Positions 21,436-31,799 of a DNA stretch of 64,000 bases are shown piece by piece; within the stretch, counting starts at the first letter, position 1, and every line of letters starts with the position of its first letter. The notes beneath the pieces were generated by a model. That model did not search any database, had not been told where the DNA came from, and saw only the letters and a list, made by a program, of their open reading frames with translations. Source of the stretch: Ashinkailepas kermadecensis (lineage: Eukaryota; Arthropoda; Thecostraca; Neolepadidae); assembly GCA_034440615.1 (NCBI GenBank), contig JAOTOM010005127.1:667501-731500 (forward strand). The letters run 5' to 3'. The position numbers and the translations under genes were made by a program.

Positions 21436-22018
21436 TATGAACGCGGGTTAGCGTCGGTGGCGCTGGCAGGGATGGTCCGGACCCTCGACAGCTGCTGACG
21501 GGTTACTGCAGGTCAAGAATGCATACGTCGTGATTCATTCCGAGGGTAGCGCTCGGTTCCGGCGCACGTACTGCGCCGCTGCAGTCATCAGTACTTTGCT
21601 GTCGTAAGCAGAACTGTTGAACTCGTGGTCAGGTCTGACGCTGGCATGAGCTGAAGACAGCTCATCTTCACCGGGAGGGTAACTGAATGGATTTAAGGTT
21701 TGCCGCTGCTTTCAGGTACAGAGATGCGGTACTCGGTTCAGAGGTACGGAAGCAATGATAGGCATTAATTTTGACCACCGTACACGTTTTTATACAGTAT
21801 AACAGCGTAACACACCGTACATCGGTTGGGGTGTCGTTACAGCGTCCCATTAGCACCCATACGCGTCATAGCGTTCCATTAATATCCACATGCCAGTATA
21901 TGGCAATCCATTAAGGATGACGTCACCGCGCCATCGAAGGTGGCTTCACTGAGCCTGGTATCAACACGTCATACTAATTTGCAGTGACTCACTAGTACAC
22001 ATTACATTTCAGCATTAA

Positions 22019-24154
22019 TTAATCCAGCATCGACTTAAACGTTTCCATCTGCGCTTTCATCTGTGCCATCAGCATTGCATTCTGGTCCTTTACAAAGGCG
22101 GCAAATTCCCTCCTTCTATCTAGTTTGACCGCTATTTGTTCTACGTCAGTATCATACTCATTGGATGACGTATCAGCATGTATCTGCAGCTTGTCGGGAG
22201 GGCAATCATCGTCTGACGTTAGTTCTAATGGCCGTTTTTCGGGGGCAACACCTGGTGGGCTTTCTGCTGTTTTTCTCAAACGAAGGGCTAATTCTGCTAG
22301 AGGTACATGGTCTTCCGAGTCACTACTCTGAAGTTTTGTGCATTTCGTTGCGCGTGGCTGCGACTTTTCATTCTCCGATTCGCTAGACGTGGGTAATGGG
22401 CGTTTTGCTATTCGCCGGGATAATTCGGCCAGTGGTAAGTCGTCCTCGGACTCACTGGTACCTGGGAGTTGACTTGGTTCGGCTAACTGGGTGGGTGATG
22501 ATTCAGCTTCTCGTCGGCCTGTCTCGACCGGCGGGTCTGGCCTTGTGCCAGTTATGTCTGGGGCCCGTGTCGGCATGTCGACGTCATCGTCTGCTGACCC
22601 TACTGGCCAGTCCGTGTCCATGAGCTCATAGCCACAACTTGGCTGCTGGCTGAGTTCGGCTTCCGCGCGCTTAGCTAGCCTTGATGGCTGGATACGTTCG
22701 GATAATTGTAGTCCAGGGAACGGTCCACAGCGTGGTCCTTCGCTAATTTTGTAAATGAGTTTGTCTAACTCCATATAGTGTAAAACTACATTTTTATAAT
22801 CCGCGTGATTTTTATCGCTTATCATTTTCCGAATTTGTCCTATTTCCTCGTCTGTTCGCTGAAGTAAGTCAATATTTTCCCATCTTACTAATACATCCTT
22901 GAATTTTTCTTCTCGACTCAATTCTTCCTCCGGTTTACTGAATTCGGTTCCCTTGAAGTCTCCTATGGGAACGTGGTCGGAATCGATTACATTTATTTCC
23001 TGATTGGTTTCACTTATACGGCTGAGATGATCTGCCACAACATTCTTTGAGCCTTTAATGTATACTATTTCACAGTTGTGCTCGGAAAGCATGATAGCCC
23101 ATCTCTGTGTCATTGGGTTTTTCATCTCTGAAAGATTTAAAAATGTAAGTGGTCTGTGATCAGTCAGGATGGTGAATTTTGATCCCAGTAAGTATTGACG
23201 TAATTTTGAGACTGCGTAAATGACGGCATATGTCTCGAGCTGCACAATCGGCCATTTTTGTTGTGTTTCGTTAAGTTGTTTAGACAAATATTGGATCACT
23301 TTCTCTTCTCCATTGTGTTCCTGTACTAAAACTGCTCCTACCGCTCTCAGTGAGGCGTCGGTATACAACTTATAGTCTTTTGTGACATCTGGATAAGCCG
23401 GTACTGGTGCAGAAGCCAGCTTGTGTTTTAGTGTTGTGAAAGCGTTTTCGCAATCATTGGTCCAATTGAAGGTTGCATGTTTCCTCGTTAAGTCAATCAG
23501 TGGTGTGGCAATCTGGCTAAATTTGGGGATGAAACGTCGATAGTAAGAACACATGCCGATAAATGATCGGACTCCTTTCACAGTAGTCGGAGCTGCCATG
23601 TACTGTATAGCTTCTACCTTCTCCGGGTTTGGCTTGATGCCAGAGGCTGATACTACGTGTCCTAGATATTGTACTTCCTTTTTTAGAAACTCACATTTTG
23701 ATAGTTTCAACTTTAACTGTGCTTTTCGCAGGCGTCGAAAAACTTCCTCCAAATGAGCTAGATGTTCTTTGAATGTTTTTGAATATATTATTATGTCGTC
23801 GATGTATGCTGTTGCGAATTGATTCTGTATTCCAGATAGAACTTTGGACATCACTTGCGCAAAGAGGCTCGGAGCGTTGCAAATTCCAAAGGGCATTTTT
23901 CTGAAGTTCCACAAACCCATGAAGCAGATAAAGGCTGTCTTAGGTATGCTATCTTTTGCCATTGGGATTTGCCAATATCCTGACTTTAGATCCAGTGACG
24001 AGAAGAAGTTTGCTCCGCCTAGAGACGCGAGAATATCTTCTATTAGTGGAAGGGGATAGCTGTTTTCTTCGTGATATTGTTTAATTTCCGATAATCGACA
24101 GCAAACCTGTTCGATCCGTCCTTCTTCCGAACTATTACGATGGGTGCAGCCCAC
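22019..24154 (-). pseudogene. Gypsy pol, second segment: RT core, RNase H and novel tail
   Basis: A 711-codon frame. In order: most of the reverse transcriptase with the catalytic YIDDIIIYS motif near residues 115-125, then LSKCEFL and YLGHVVS; RNase H with YTDASLRAVGAVL and TDHRPLTFL; then a short linker. Where the HHCC zinc finger and DDE integrase should follow, the frame instead enters an acidic, Ser/Pro-rich tail of roughly 230 residues. That tail has two related units (SEDDLPLAELSRRIAKR and SEDHVPLAELALRLRK) and ends in a Met/Gln-rich helix. The frame differs from the upstream pol segment, so RT is split. Confidence 0.85.
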
Positions 24155-25308
24155 GGACTGTCGGATTCCTCTATTATACCAGCTTTTAGCATGATACGTA
24201 TCTGTTCCTCCACATATTTTCGTTGGCTAAACGGCGTTTTGTAAGGCGGCTGACGGACGGGAGCGTGGTCACCAGTCTCTATCTCCATCTCAGCAAGGTC
24301 AGTTGTACCGAGGTCGGCGTCACTCGCGGCAAACAGGTCAGCATTGGCTCGTAACAGCTGTTCGAGATCGTCCCTGTCAGCGTCGGTCAGATGAGCCAGT
24401 CGCGCTTGCTCAACTGGGTCAGTGGGTGAGGTGGTCGGGGCTAAGTCAAGGTCTTGTGGCACGTCAACAAGATACTCCAGATCCGAGTCATCTATTCTCT
24501 CAGCGTAGGCGATCACTTGATTGTTATACATTGTGAAGTCTCGGGTAGACGTATTTATAATTCTCACTGGTAGTCGCTTATGGCGGTCTGGTTTTGCCAC
24601 TATCTCGGCTATGATTAAGCCTGGCTCCTCGGAAATTACTGGTGTATTGTCCAGTGACCTCACATAGCACGTTTGATTCACTAGTTGCGTCCTATTCACA
24701 GCTGCCAGACACTCCACGACCGTATTGGCCGGGATAAACGTGCGTCCTTTGATCCTGACTAGCGAACTCGCCTTTTCGCTAATCGTGCGCTGCTGAGGGC
24801 GAAGCGGAATCATACTACCTTCGATACACAAGGCTTTTTTCTCGAAATCTAATTTTGCTCCGAACTCCGTTAAGAAATCGTTTCCTAACATGCATTGTTG
24901 TTTCAGTCCTGCTACAATTTGAAAGCTGAATGGTTTACTGAATTTACTCATCTCGACTCTAAATGTTCCTACACCAATGTTTTTCAAACGATGCCCGCTT
25001 GCTGAAATGAGTGGGATGCGGTCTTTTGGGTCCTCTGAAAATCTGAGAGTCTGCTTTTCCGTGATTTTATCAAAAAGTTCCTTTGAGATTAAGGAAATAT
25101 CGGCGCCCGTATCAACGAGCGTATAAGCTTTTTGACTTCCGACTTTGATCCAGCACATGGGAGTGTTGGGTTTAACACGAATGTGCTGTACATTTTTGTG
25201 GTTCAAGTTCTGTTTCTGCGGGTTTCGCTTCCTACGGATGTTTTTTCTTTCCTTACTCTGTGGTTTCTGATTCCAATTAGCTCTAGCTCTACCGTGGTGG
25301 TCGTTCAC
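24043..25308 (-). pseudogene. Gypsy pol, first segment: protease and RT N-terminus
   Basis: A 421-codon frame with an aspartic protease (LVDTGADISLI near residue 65) and the start of reverse transcriptase (SPWAAPIVIVRKKDGSNRF then DYRKLN). It runs out of frame at about 24050-24085, inside the RT fingers; the rest of RT continues in another frame. This indel would block a full-length Pol. Confidence 0.85.
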
Positions 25309-26329
25309 AGCAGAGCTCGGCCGTTTCCCGTTTCTCTAGGAGACGTTGGGCAGGAACGACACTGCCATCCCACGTGACCTACCTTGGTGCATCTGTGACA
25401 AATGGGTCGGCCGTCCGGGGTCCATTGATACGAGGGATTAGGCGGGTTTGGCGGTCGAGGTTTCCACGTCGCGGGGCCGAAAGAGGGGCGCGGCATTGGA
25501 GGTCCATAGTTGGGTCGGGGAACGTACGGTCTGGGTGGTCGCGGGTATGGTGGATAGGTCGGGGTGAATACACGTGGTCCTGATTGTGGCTGGGTTTGTG
25601 GTTTCGGGGGTCCAGTTTTTGAGCTGCCAGTTTTGATACAGTCTCTCCTAGGGATACTACCAGTTTCTCGATTTTGTCCAACCGTTCATTTCCACTTTGC
25701 ACCATATCAACTTCCATGGGTTCCTCATCCGTTTTCTGTGATCCCCGACATAATAAAAATGTTTTCAGCAGTTGCTGTTCATGCACAGCGAATTGAATTG
25801 CCTCCTCAAGGGTCTGAAAGGTATGCCTATATAATTTTTCTGCTAGCTGTTGGCTTTTTACTCCTTTGTTGAACACATCTAACAAAATTTGTTGGGTAGC
25901 GGGGCTATCAATGTCTGTATAAGCTTCCTTGGCTAGTGAAATGATTCTCTCAGAGTAATTCTGAATCGACTCAACGCGGAATTGTTTTGTTCTTCTTAAG
26001 GTTTCTTGAGCGTTTTTCTGATCGGCAAGGTCAGAATAGCGTTCCTTCATTAATTGTTTAATATCTGCCCACGTTAGATTTGCCTGTAGCGCTAGCATAC
26101 GTTGGAGAAATTCAGCTGCGGGTCCACCAAGTGTTTTTAAGCAAATGATTCTCATCTGTTCATTATCTATACTGTAGCTAATTCTTTCCAGCTGTTTTAA
26201 CCAGTCCATTAACTTATTATGGCTGTCGCCTGTATATTGTTTAATGTTGTTACTTAAGCCCTGAGCTCTTAATTCCATCCTGATTTGATTAAAACTCTCA
26301 GAGATACGATCCAGCGGAATCTCGGTCAT
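25305..26329 (-). pseudogene. Gypsy gag with a displaced CCHC zinc knuckle
   Basis: The main frame (26329 to 25379) begins MTEIPLDRISESF and carries a retrotransposon Gag domain (ETLRRTKQFRVESIQNYSER and following helices). The nucleocapsid knuckle CHRCTKVGHVGWQC (CX2CX4HX4C) is present at about 25376-25417, but in a different frame. A frame change therefore falls near 25500-25600. The knuckle frame differs from the pol frame too, which is compatible with a programmed shift or with decay. Confidence 0.8.
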
Positions 26330-26680
26330 TGTTCCTTTACTTTAATTAAATTCTCAAAATAAAATTTCGATTCACACAGGTTTTGCGGAGAGGTGTGCGA
26401 CTAATTAGTTTCCTAATCCACGTACAGTTCATACATGTAGTACACAATGAACACGCGAACACTTCAATACTATGCAGTGGTCAAAATTTGGCACAGGTAT
26501 TGTTTGGAGGATGTTAGGAATTTCCGGGCTTACTGCGTTGTTGAGGTAGTCGGATTGATTTGCTCCTCCTGCAGACAGATGTACTCGTAGTCGGATGTGC
26601 TGACCTCAGGTCGTCCGATGTGATGCCCGAAGATCACCAGCACCAGATGTGACAGCTTGGTGACTGTCCAGGGGCCTACA

Positions 26681-26698
26681 TCCGCGGTCTCGGCACCA
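26681..26698 (-). promoter_or_regulatory. Primer-binding site of the gypsy element
   Basis: TGGTGCCGAGACCGCGGA on the minus strand starts two bases inside the 5' LTR and begins with TGG, the complement of a tRNA CCA end. The priming tRNA was not identified. Confidence 0.7.
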
Positions 26699-26700
26699 GT

Positions 26701-27562
26701 TATAGGGTAGTTTTTTCCCTGGCCGTGGGAAATCTAGGGATAGACCAATCGCTTCCGCTTTGTATACCCCAGAACAGTAGGTGGACAGCTCACTCGTTAA
26801 AACTCCCTGATGAGTGACTTCCCGGGCTGGATGCTTCCTCGGCCCGCCAACTACGTTGAGTCGCGACAGGCGAACGCCAGTCCGCTCCGAAATCGCAAAG
26901 ACGTGATGGTTCTACCTCGTAGTCCGAGTCTAGGTCGAGTCTCGAGCTCCGTCTCGAGCTCCGTCTCGAGCCCCGTCTCGAGCTCCCCGTTTATTTTCAT
27001 TTGCACTCATATATATACACACGAGTCCGCCCACGTAAATACATTGACGGCGTACAACCCGCACTGCTATTGGCTGGTTCTACATAACACGCCAACCCGC
27101 AAGTGAACCGGGCCGTGATTGGCCCGACACGCCAGCGGCCATTGCCCTCGCTGGACGTTGCTGACTGTTGATTCGCCGCAGGTCATGGGTTCAGTTCTAA
27201 TGCACTTCTCGCAAGCTGAGATTGCAGTTTTGCACGGCAGCCTGGCTGCTCGGTCGCGTGGCAACCAGCGATGACTCGTGGACGTACCCGACTGGTGGCG
27301 CCAGTAGCCTTGTGGTATGCGAACTCATCGACACGAGCTCCGGTTCTTATCAGTTATAACCTCGTAAGGTGATCTCATCGCGGTGGCTAATAATCGAACA
27401 ATGCGAGCGGCACTTGGCCTTATCTGTGATAGATCGGGTGGGCCGCATGCCTGACGCTCTTGTTGTGACAGGTGTGTGGGTGCTTCATGCGGCCCCATCG
27501 CGGTGACGCATACAGTACATTCCAGAGGCTGGCTCGTTCGTATTAACTTTAACTTCGTTACA
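26701..27562 (-). repeat. 5' LTR of the gypsy element
   Basis: 862 bp, the same length as the 3' LTR with about six substitutions and no obvious indel. Followed on its outer side by the ACAG target duplication. Confidence 0.93.
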
Positions 27563-27624
27563 ACAGTGTCACACTCTGTAGCCACTCTATAGCCATTCTA
27601 TAGTCACTCCATAGCCACTGTATA

Positions 27625-28341
27625 CAGGGGTGTCGATTTGTATCCTTTTGTGGGGGCCATGGCCCCACCAATGTTGATCTTGGCCCCCCCAATGCTGATT
27701 TGGGCCCCCCCCCCCCCCCAATAACCTATGCTATTGTATGCTGATAAGAAAGCTAAAGGGGAAAAAATGAAGAACACCATGCTAAGTAGAAACATTGATG
27801 TTAACCAGCACATTTTGTACTCAAAAGAAACAGATTTGGATTAGATTGTGGACTGACCCTCCACCTTTTGCTGAAAAATGTACAATTGTGTGCAAAAACA
27901 AACAAAATAGCTGGAATTCCCTCCACTGTGGAAGTACAGCTTACATCATAAAATGTTGAGATTAGCGATGCGGATGCATTTTAAACCAGATTGTCTGAAA
28001 TAAAATCAGCTAAGCAACTAAACAACAATTGCATGGTCATACTGATGTTTGTACACACCATCAATGGCAAAACCACATTAATTCCAAAATAATTCACTGA
28101 TGCTCACATTCACATTAATTCACACTGCTCTTTTATTTATGTGACTTCACCAGTTATTAGACGATTTTCCCTGTTGGTGAGGATGCTGAATAAACATAAA
28201 CATACACATCGTCGAATACAAAATCAGAATTTCTGAGATCCGAAAATATAGTGGGCTAAATCCGTTGAGTTTTTTTTTCGGGGGGGCTAGTGCGTTGGCA
28301 CTTCGGCCCCCCCCAATGTTTTTAAAAAATCGACACCCCTG
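27625..28341. mobile_element. hAT MITE, 717 bp
   Basis: Terminal inverted repeats CAGGGGTGTCGATT and its complement, with a perfect 8-bp target duplication ACTGTATA at 27617-27624 and 28342-28349. Poly-C/G stretches lie just inside both ends (GGCCCCCC type). It has no transposase. It landed in a small TAGCCACTCTATA repeat whose remnants flank it. Confidence 0.93.
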
Positions 28342-28349
28342 ACTGTATA

Positions 28350-28894
28350 GCCACTCTATTCTCTCTGTGACATCGTCGGTGCGTGGGCGCGTCATCGCAA
28401 AGTTTGCTACAAGACAATATCGGCGCACGGGTGCGTCACGGTTGTGCTTGCCCCGAAGCCTGCAATATCGTCGGTAGCGACATATTGATGCGAGGGGGAC
28501 TGGGGGTTATGTGTCCCCTCTCCCTATGATACGTCAGCTTCGGCCGGGAAAAGGCGCCCTCCGGGAAGGCTCGAGCACATTCCTTCCTCGAATTATTCAG
28601 CCAGAGGCGCCCCTGAGAAGACAAAGCCGCCTCTCTAGGTAGTTTCGCAGTGGCGCCCCTCCGGACATGTGACCCCATGGCAATTTCTGTATCCGCCCCT
28701 TGCGTGAGTTCACAAGAAAATATCATTCCAATGCTACTCGCCCTCACCACACATCACTGTTTCCGTTCAGTACAAGCCGTCGTCCGCATCTCTACAAGTC
28801 TGTGGCAACACGCCAGCAGTGAAGTGGGCAGTCGTGTCTCCGGTCAAGAAGCGATGCACGTCTGACTCCACCAAACGCATGCCGGTTTGCTTTG
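28350..28894. other. Unannotated DNA
   Basis: No recognised gene or element. Confidence 0.4.
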
Positions 28895-28941
28895 GCAACG
28901 TTGGTATGGATCCAGAGGTTCAGGATCCATACCAACGTTGC
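28895..28941. repeat. Perfect 19-bp hairpin
   Basis: GCAACGTTGGTATGGATCC at 28895-28913 is repeated as its exact reverse complement at 28923-28941, with a 9-nt loop. No transposon end or terminator context was seen around it. Confidence 0.9.
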
Positions 28942-29660
28942 TAACGTTATCAGTTTTTGAACATGCTCTCAACTCTGCTGGCAAAATTCGCTAGCAGTGC
29001 GAAACCATTGTACGAAACAGTCGAGAACGAGCTCGCGAGGTAATGAGATAAAATAAAATTGTTGTCCAAGTTCGTTGTTTATCTGATCTATAAAGTACGC
29101 TGTTGCTCTTATACTTGTATTTATGTAATTTTTTTCTTCACTAAACATAACTTTCTTCAGGGAGCAGAAATCATTTAATTTATTCTGAACGTCTTGAATT
29201 GGATGCCGACGGCTGAAGTGGCGAGATAGACGAAACCGGTGAACAGAGTTCATCGAACTATTAGTTATTTTCTCGTTTCTGCAGTAGGCGACAGAGCTGC
29301 ATGGGTGGAGTAGTTGAAGGTATCTTGAGTGGTTGTGTTATTGTCTCTGGCTCCTATCGCCAGAGTTCAATTTGAGCACAGCAGTTCGAGGGGTTCTTTT
29401 CGCTCATATATGGTAGGTGGTTCTTGAACACGTCCGATAGTTGTAAAAGGAACACCGGTTCCTGATCGTCAATGTGTTTAATGTTTCGCTGGGCGTAACG
29501 ATCGCATGATAGGTCCGTACTACCGACTGTAACGACAGCACGCACGGTCTGTACCAGCGTACGTAGCGAGCGTAAGTATGAACGGTCTCTACCTACCGTT
29601 CGGCAGTGGAACGTGCATACTTTCTGTACGTATGGGCGGTGCCGGCTGGGGTGGAGTGGA
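28942..29660. other. Unannotated DNA with short minus-strand frames
   Basis: Two minus-strand frames (29253-28969, 94 codons; 29545-29354, 63 codons) have ordinary amino-acid composition but match no family I recognise. They may be remnants of a decayed element. Confidence 0.35.
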
Positions 29661-29662
29661 GG

Positions 29663-29800
29663 CCGATTGTGACCTCATTTGACCCTGAAGACGTTGACCT
29701 ATGGTCATGAAATGTATAATGCAGCGAGTTCACTACAGCTGTAATTCCTCCAAATTTTGTGCTTCTAGTTTCAGATCTTAGGTGCCCGAACCCCCCCCCA
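29663..29800 (+). repeat. Fragment shared with the foldback element interior
   Basis: The words TGTGACCTCATTTGACC, GGTCATGAAATGT and CAGATCTTAGG occur in the same order at 16138-16275 inside foldback copy 1. This is a partial copy, probably of a longer parent transposon. Confidence 0.7.
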
Positions 29801-30114
29801 GTGAACGTTATGTGAGAGGCATGTTGACCGGGTATCTTCTGCACTTCCTACGGTAGCATTGCTTGCACTTGAAATGCAACGGAATGTGGTGCATACAGAA
29901 CCGGGCTGTTAAAATAAACAACTTGAACTGGATATGGATGCAATGTTTCCTTCCAGAGAAAGTTCCATGACGACAATTCCAAATGGTCCAATTGGACATT
30001 CATTGCATGAGTGGGCTTTAATTAAGTATTTCCCTCTTTACTTTCATGGACAAATATTATTACAGAAAGCAACTCATATGATAGTGTAAAGTAATCTAAA
30101 GTGCGACATTAACC

Positions 30115-30240
30115 AACGGCCCTGACCGGTGACCACTAACGATTGTGTGATTGGGTTAGAAGTGTGAAGGCGCCGAGATTCTAACCCACCACCATCCGTA
30201 TGGAAAGCGGACGCCTTAACCAACTACGCCAATTGTCGGC
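30115..30240 (-). mobile_element. tRNA-derived SINE fragment, minus strand
   Basis: On the minus strand it reads TGGCGTAGTTGGTTAAGGCG (A box) and GGTGGGTTAGAATCTCGGCG (degenerate B box). The anticodon arm lacks clean pairing, so it is called a SINE. Confidence 0.65.
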
Positions 30241-30494
30241 ATGGTGTGGGCCGGGTACGCGATGTAGAGCATGCTGACTGAGGAGATGTTCATTTCCTCG
30301 ACGATCTGATGAAGAGTCACATGTTCTTTACACACCACCTTAATGTTTTCAGCTGGTGCTATTTTGTATGGTGTACACGAACTGAAAAGTATGCATTTGC
30401 AGAGAAAATGAAGTCACATCATTCACCTTCATACCTACCTACCTACCTAAGTAACTGCTTACAACCAGCCATTGCCAACTCGTGAATTATTTAT

Positions 30495-30907
30495 AGGTGG
30501 GTAGGGTACCTACCGTTAATCTTCAAGTATTACCCCTCACACTTGCTTTATATCAACAATGCATCCGAGTCACCGTCAGCTGACTGCCAGTCAGCTGTTG
30601 GTGACGTCACTCGAACATACAGAGGGGAGGGTGTGCAGATGCTATTTCACTATGGTGAAAACCTAACCTAACACTAACCTAACCTAACCTAACCTAACCT
30701 AACCTGACCGTTATAAATATTCCTGGTGATGCCCTTGGATCATTCAGTGCACCCAGCTGCGGGGTGTCAGTACATTTGAGTGACGTCACCAACAGCTGAC
30801 TGGCAGTCAGCTGATGATGGCTTGGATACATTGGTGAGATAAAAGAAGTGAGGGGTAATACTTGAAGAATACCGTACCTACCTAGGTACCTACCTAGGTA
30901 GGGTACC
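30495..30907. mobile_element. Palindromic foldback MITE with a CCTAA-repeat loop
   Basis: Left arm (about 30520-30620) and right arm (about 30776-30872) are inverted copies. Key words are CAGCTGACTGCCAGTCAGCTG against CAGCTGACTGGCAGTCAGCTG (the arms are themselves palindromic), GGTGACGTCACT, and CAAGTATTACCCCTCAC. The loop holds about nine CCTAA units (30662-30708). No coding capacity. Confidence 0.82.
30662..30708 (-). repeat. Interstitial (CCTAA)n / TTAGG tract
   Basis: About nine nearly perfect 5-bp units. TTAGG on the minus strand is the arthropod telomere motif. It lies inside a MITE loop, so it is not a chromosome end. Confidence 0.9.
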
Positions 30908-31569
30908 GAATGAGGAATAGTGGAAAATTGCAAAATAAAAAGCTGAACAATCAAACCCAACCTAGGTACTGATGTCTGATCACCTACCTATAGCCTACTG
31001 ATGTTGGATTGCCTAAAACCTGCTGATGTTGGATCATGAAGTATCATTGTCACTAGAGGAGTCCGCATCACCCAGAATGGTCAATGTGTGATTAAAAATA
31101 GTGAAGGTCTTTAATGTCTTGCTTACATGTGATTTCCCAAAGAAATGGTAAATGAGAAATAATGGTAAGTTTGCATTTAAAGGTAATTTTTTATTTCTTG
31201 GATTTTTTTTCTAATGCTATGCTAACCCACTCCATCTTGGGGGGTTGATAGTGAAAGAATAACGTGTGGTAGTGTGCCAAAATTTGGCATCCCTTTTCCC
31301 ACATCAATTTGGCATGTTGTGCTAAATAAATATAGTTAGGTGTGTTAGGGCATCTAAAAGACTGGCTGGAATCAAATTAGCTTAAGCATCAGGCAATGCT
31401 TCTTTGGTTCTTTAGTTTAGTTTTAGTTTTTTAGTTCAGAGGTTCTTTAGTTCCTACAACTTAGTCAACATCACTTACAAAGTCTAAAAAGTGTAGTGTA
31501 GGGCCACTGGAGATAGATGGTAAAACAGTGATTGATGATCATGATATAGTGAGTCCCTAAGCAAATAAT

Positions 31570-31799
31570 TTTCATCAGTGTTTACTAAAGAGAACTCTGG
31601 TGCATTGTAAGCAACTGAAAGCTATGCCATAGTAGGTGATAGATTGAATGATTTTACAATAACAACAGCAGAAGCTGTAGAAAAACAGTTGCAGAATATA
31701 AAACCTAATAAAGCTTCTGGGCCTGATGATATATATATATATATATATATATATATGCTAGGATCTTAGTGAAGTGTGCTAAAGCATTGGCAGTTCCAC
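31570..31799 (+). pseudogene. Non-LTR retrotransposon RT remnant, 5' part
   Basis: The broken frame reads FTITTAEAVEKQLQNIKPNK then ASGPDD, the region before RT motif 1 in Jockey/RTE-type elements (KASGPDG). It is followed by an (AT)n run at 31729-31756 and by the insertion point of the foldback element at 31800; the remainder continues at 34248. Confidence 0.8.

Larger units (their letters stand above)
19425..27562 (-). mobile_element. Ty3/gypsy LTR retrotransposon (8.1 kb), minus strand
   Basis: Complete outer structure: two 862-bp direct LTRs (19425-20286 and 26701-27562), a 4-bp target duplication ACAG (19421-19424 and 27563-27566), a primer-binding-like site two bases inside the 5' LTR, then gag, protease, reverse transcriptase and RNase H in Ty3/gypsy order. 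The LTRs differ at only about six positions, so insertion was recent. The coding region is nevertheless broken by frame changes, and no integrase core is present. A chromodomain-like reading frame lies near the 3' end. No clear polypurine tract was seen next to the 3' LTR. Confidence 0.93.

Noticed and set aside
30662..30708. Chromosome end marked by TTAGG repeats
   Set aside because: Short, flanked by unique DNA on both sides and inside a MITE loop.
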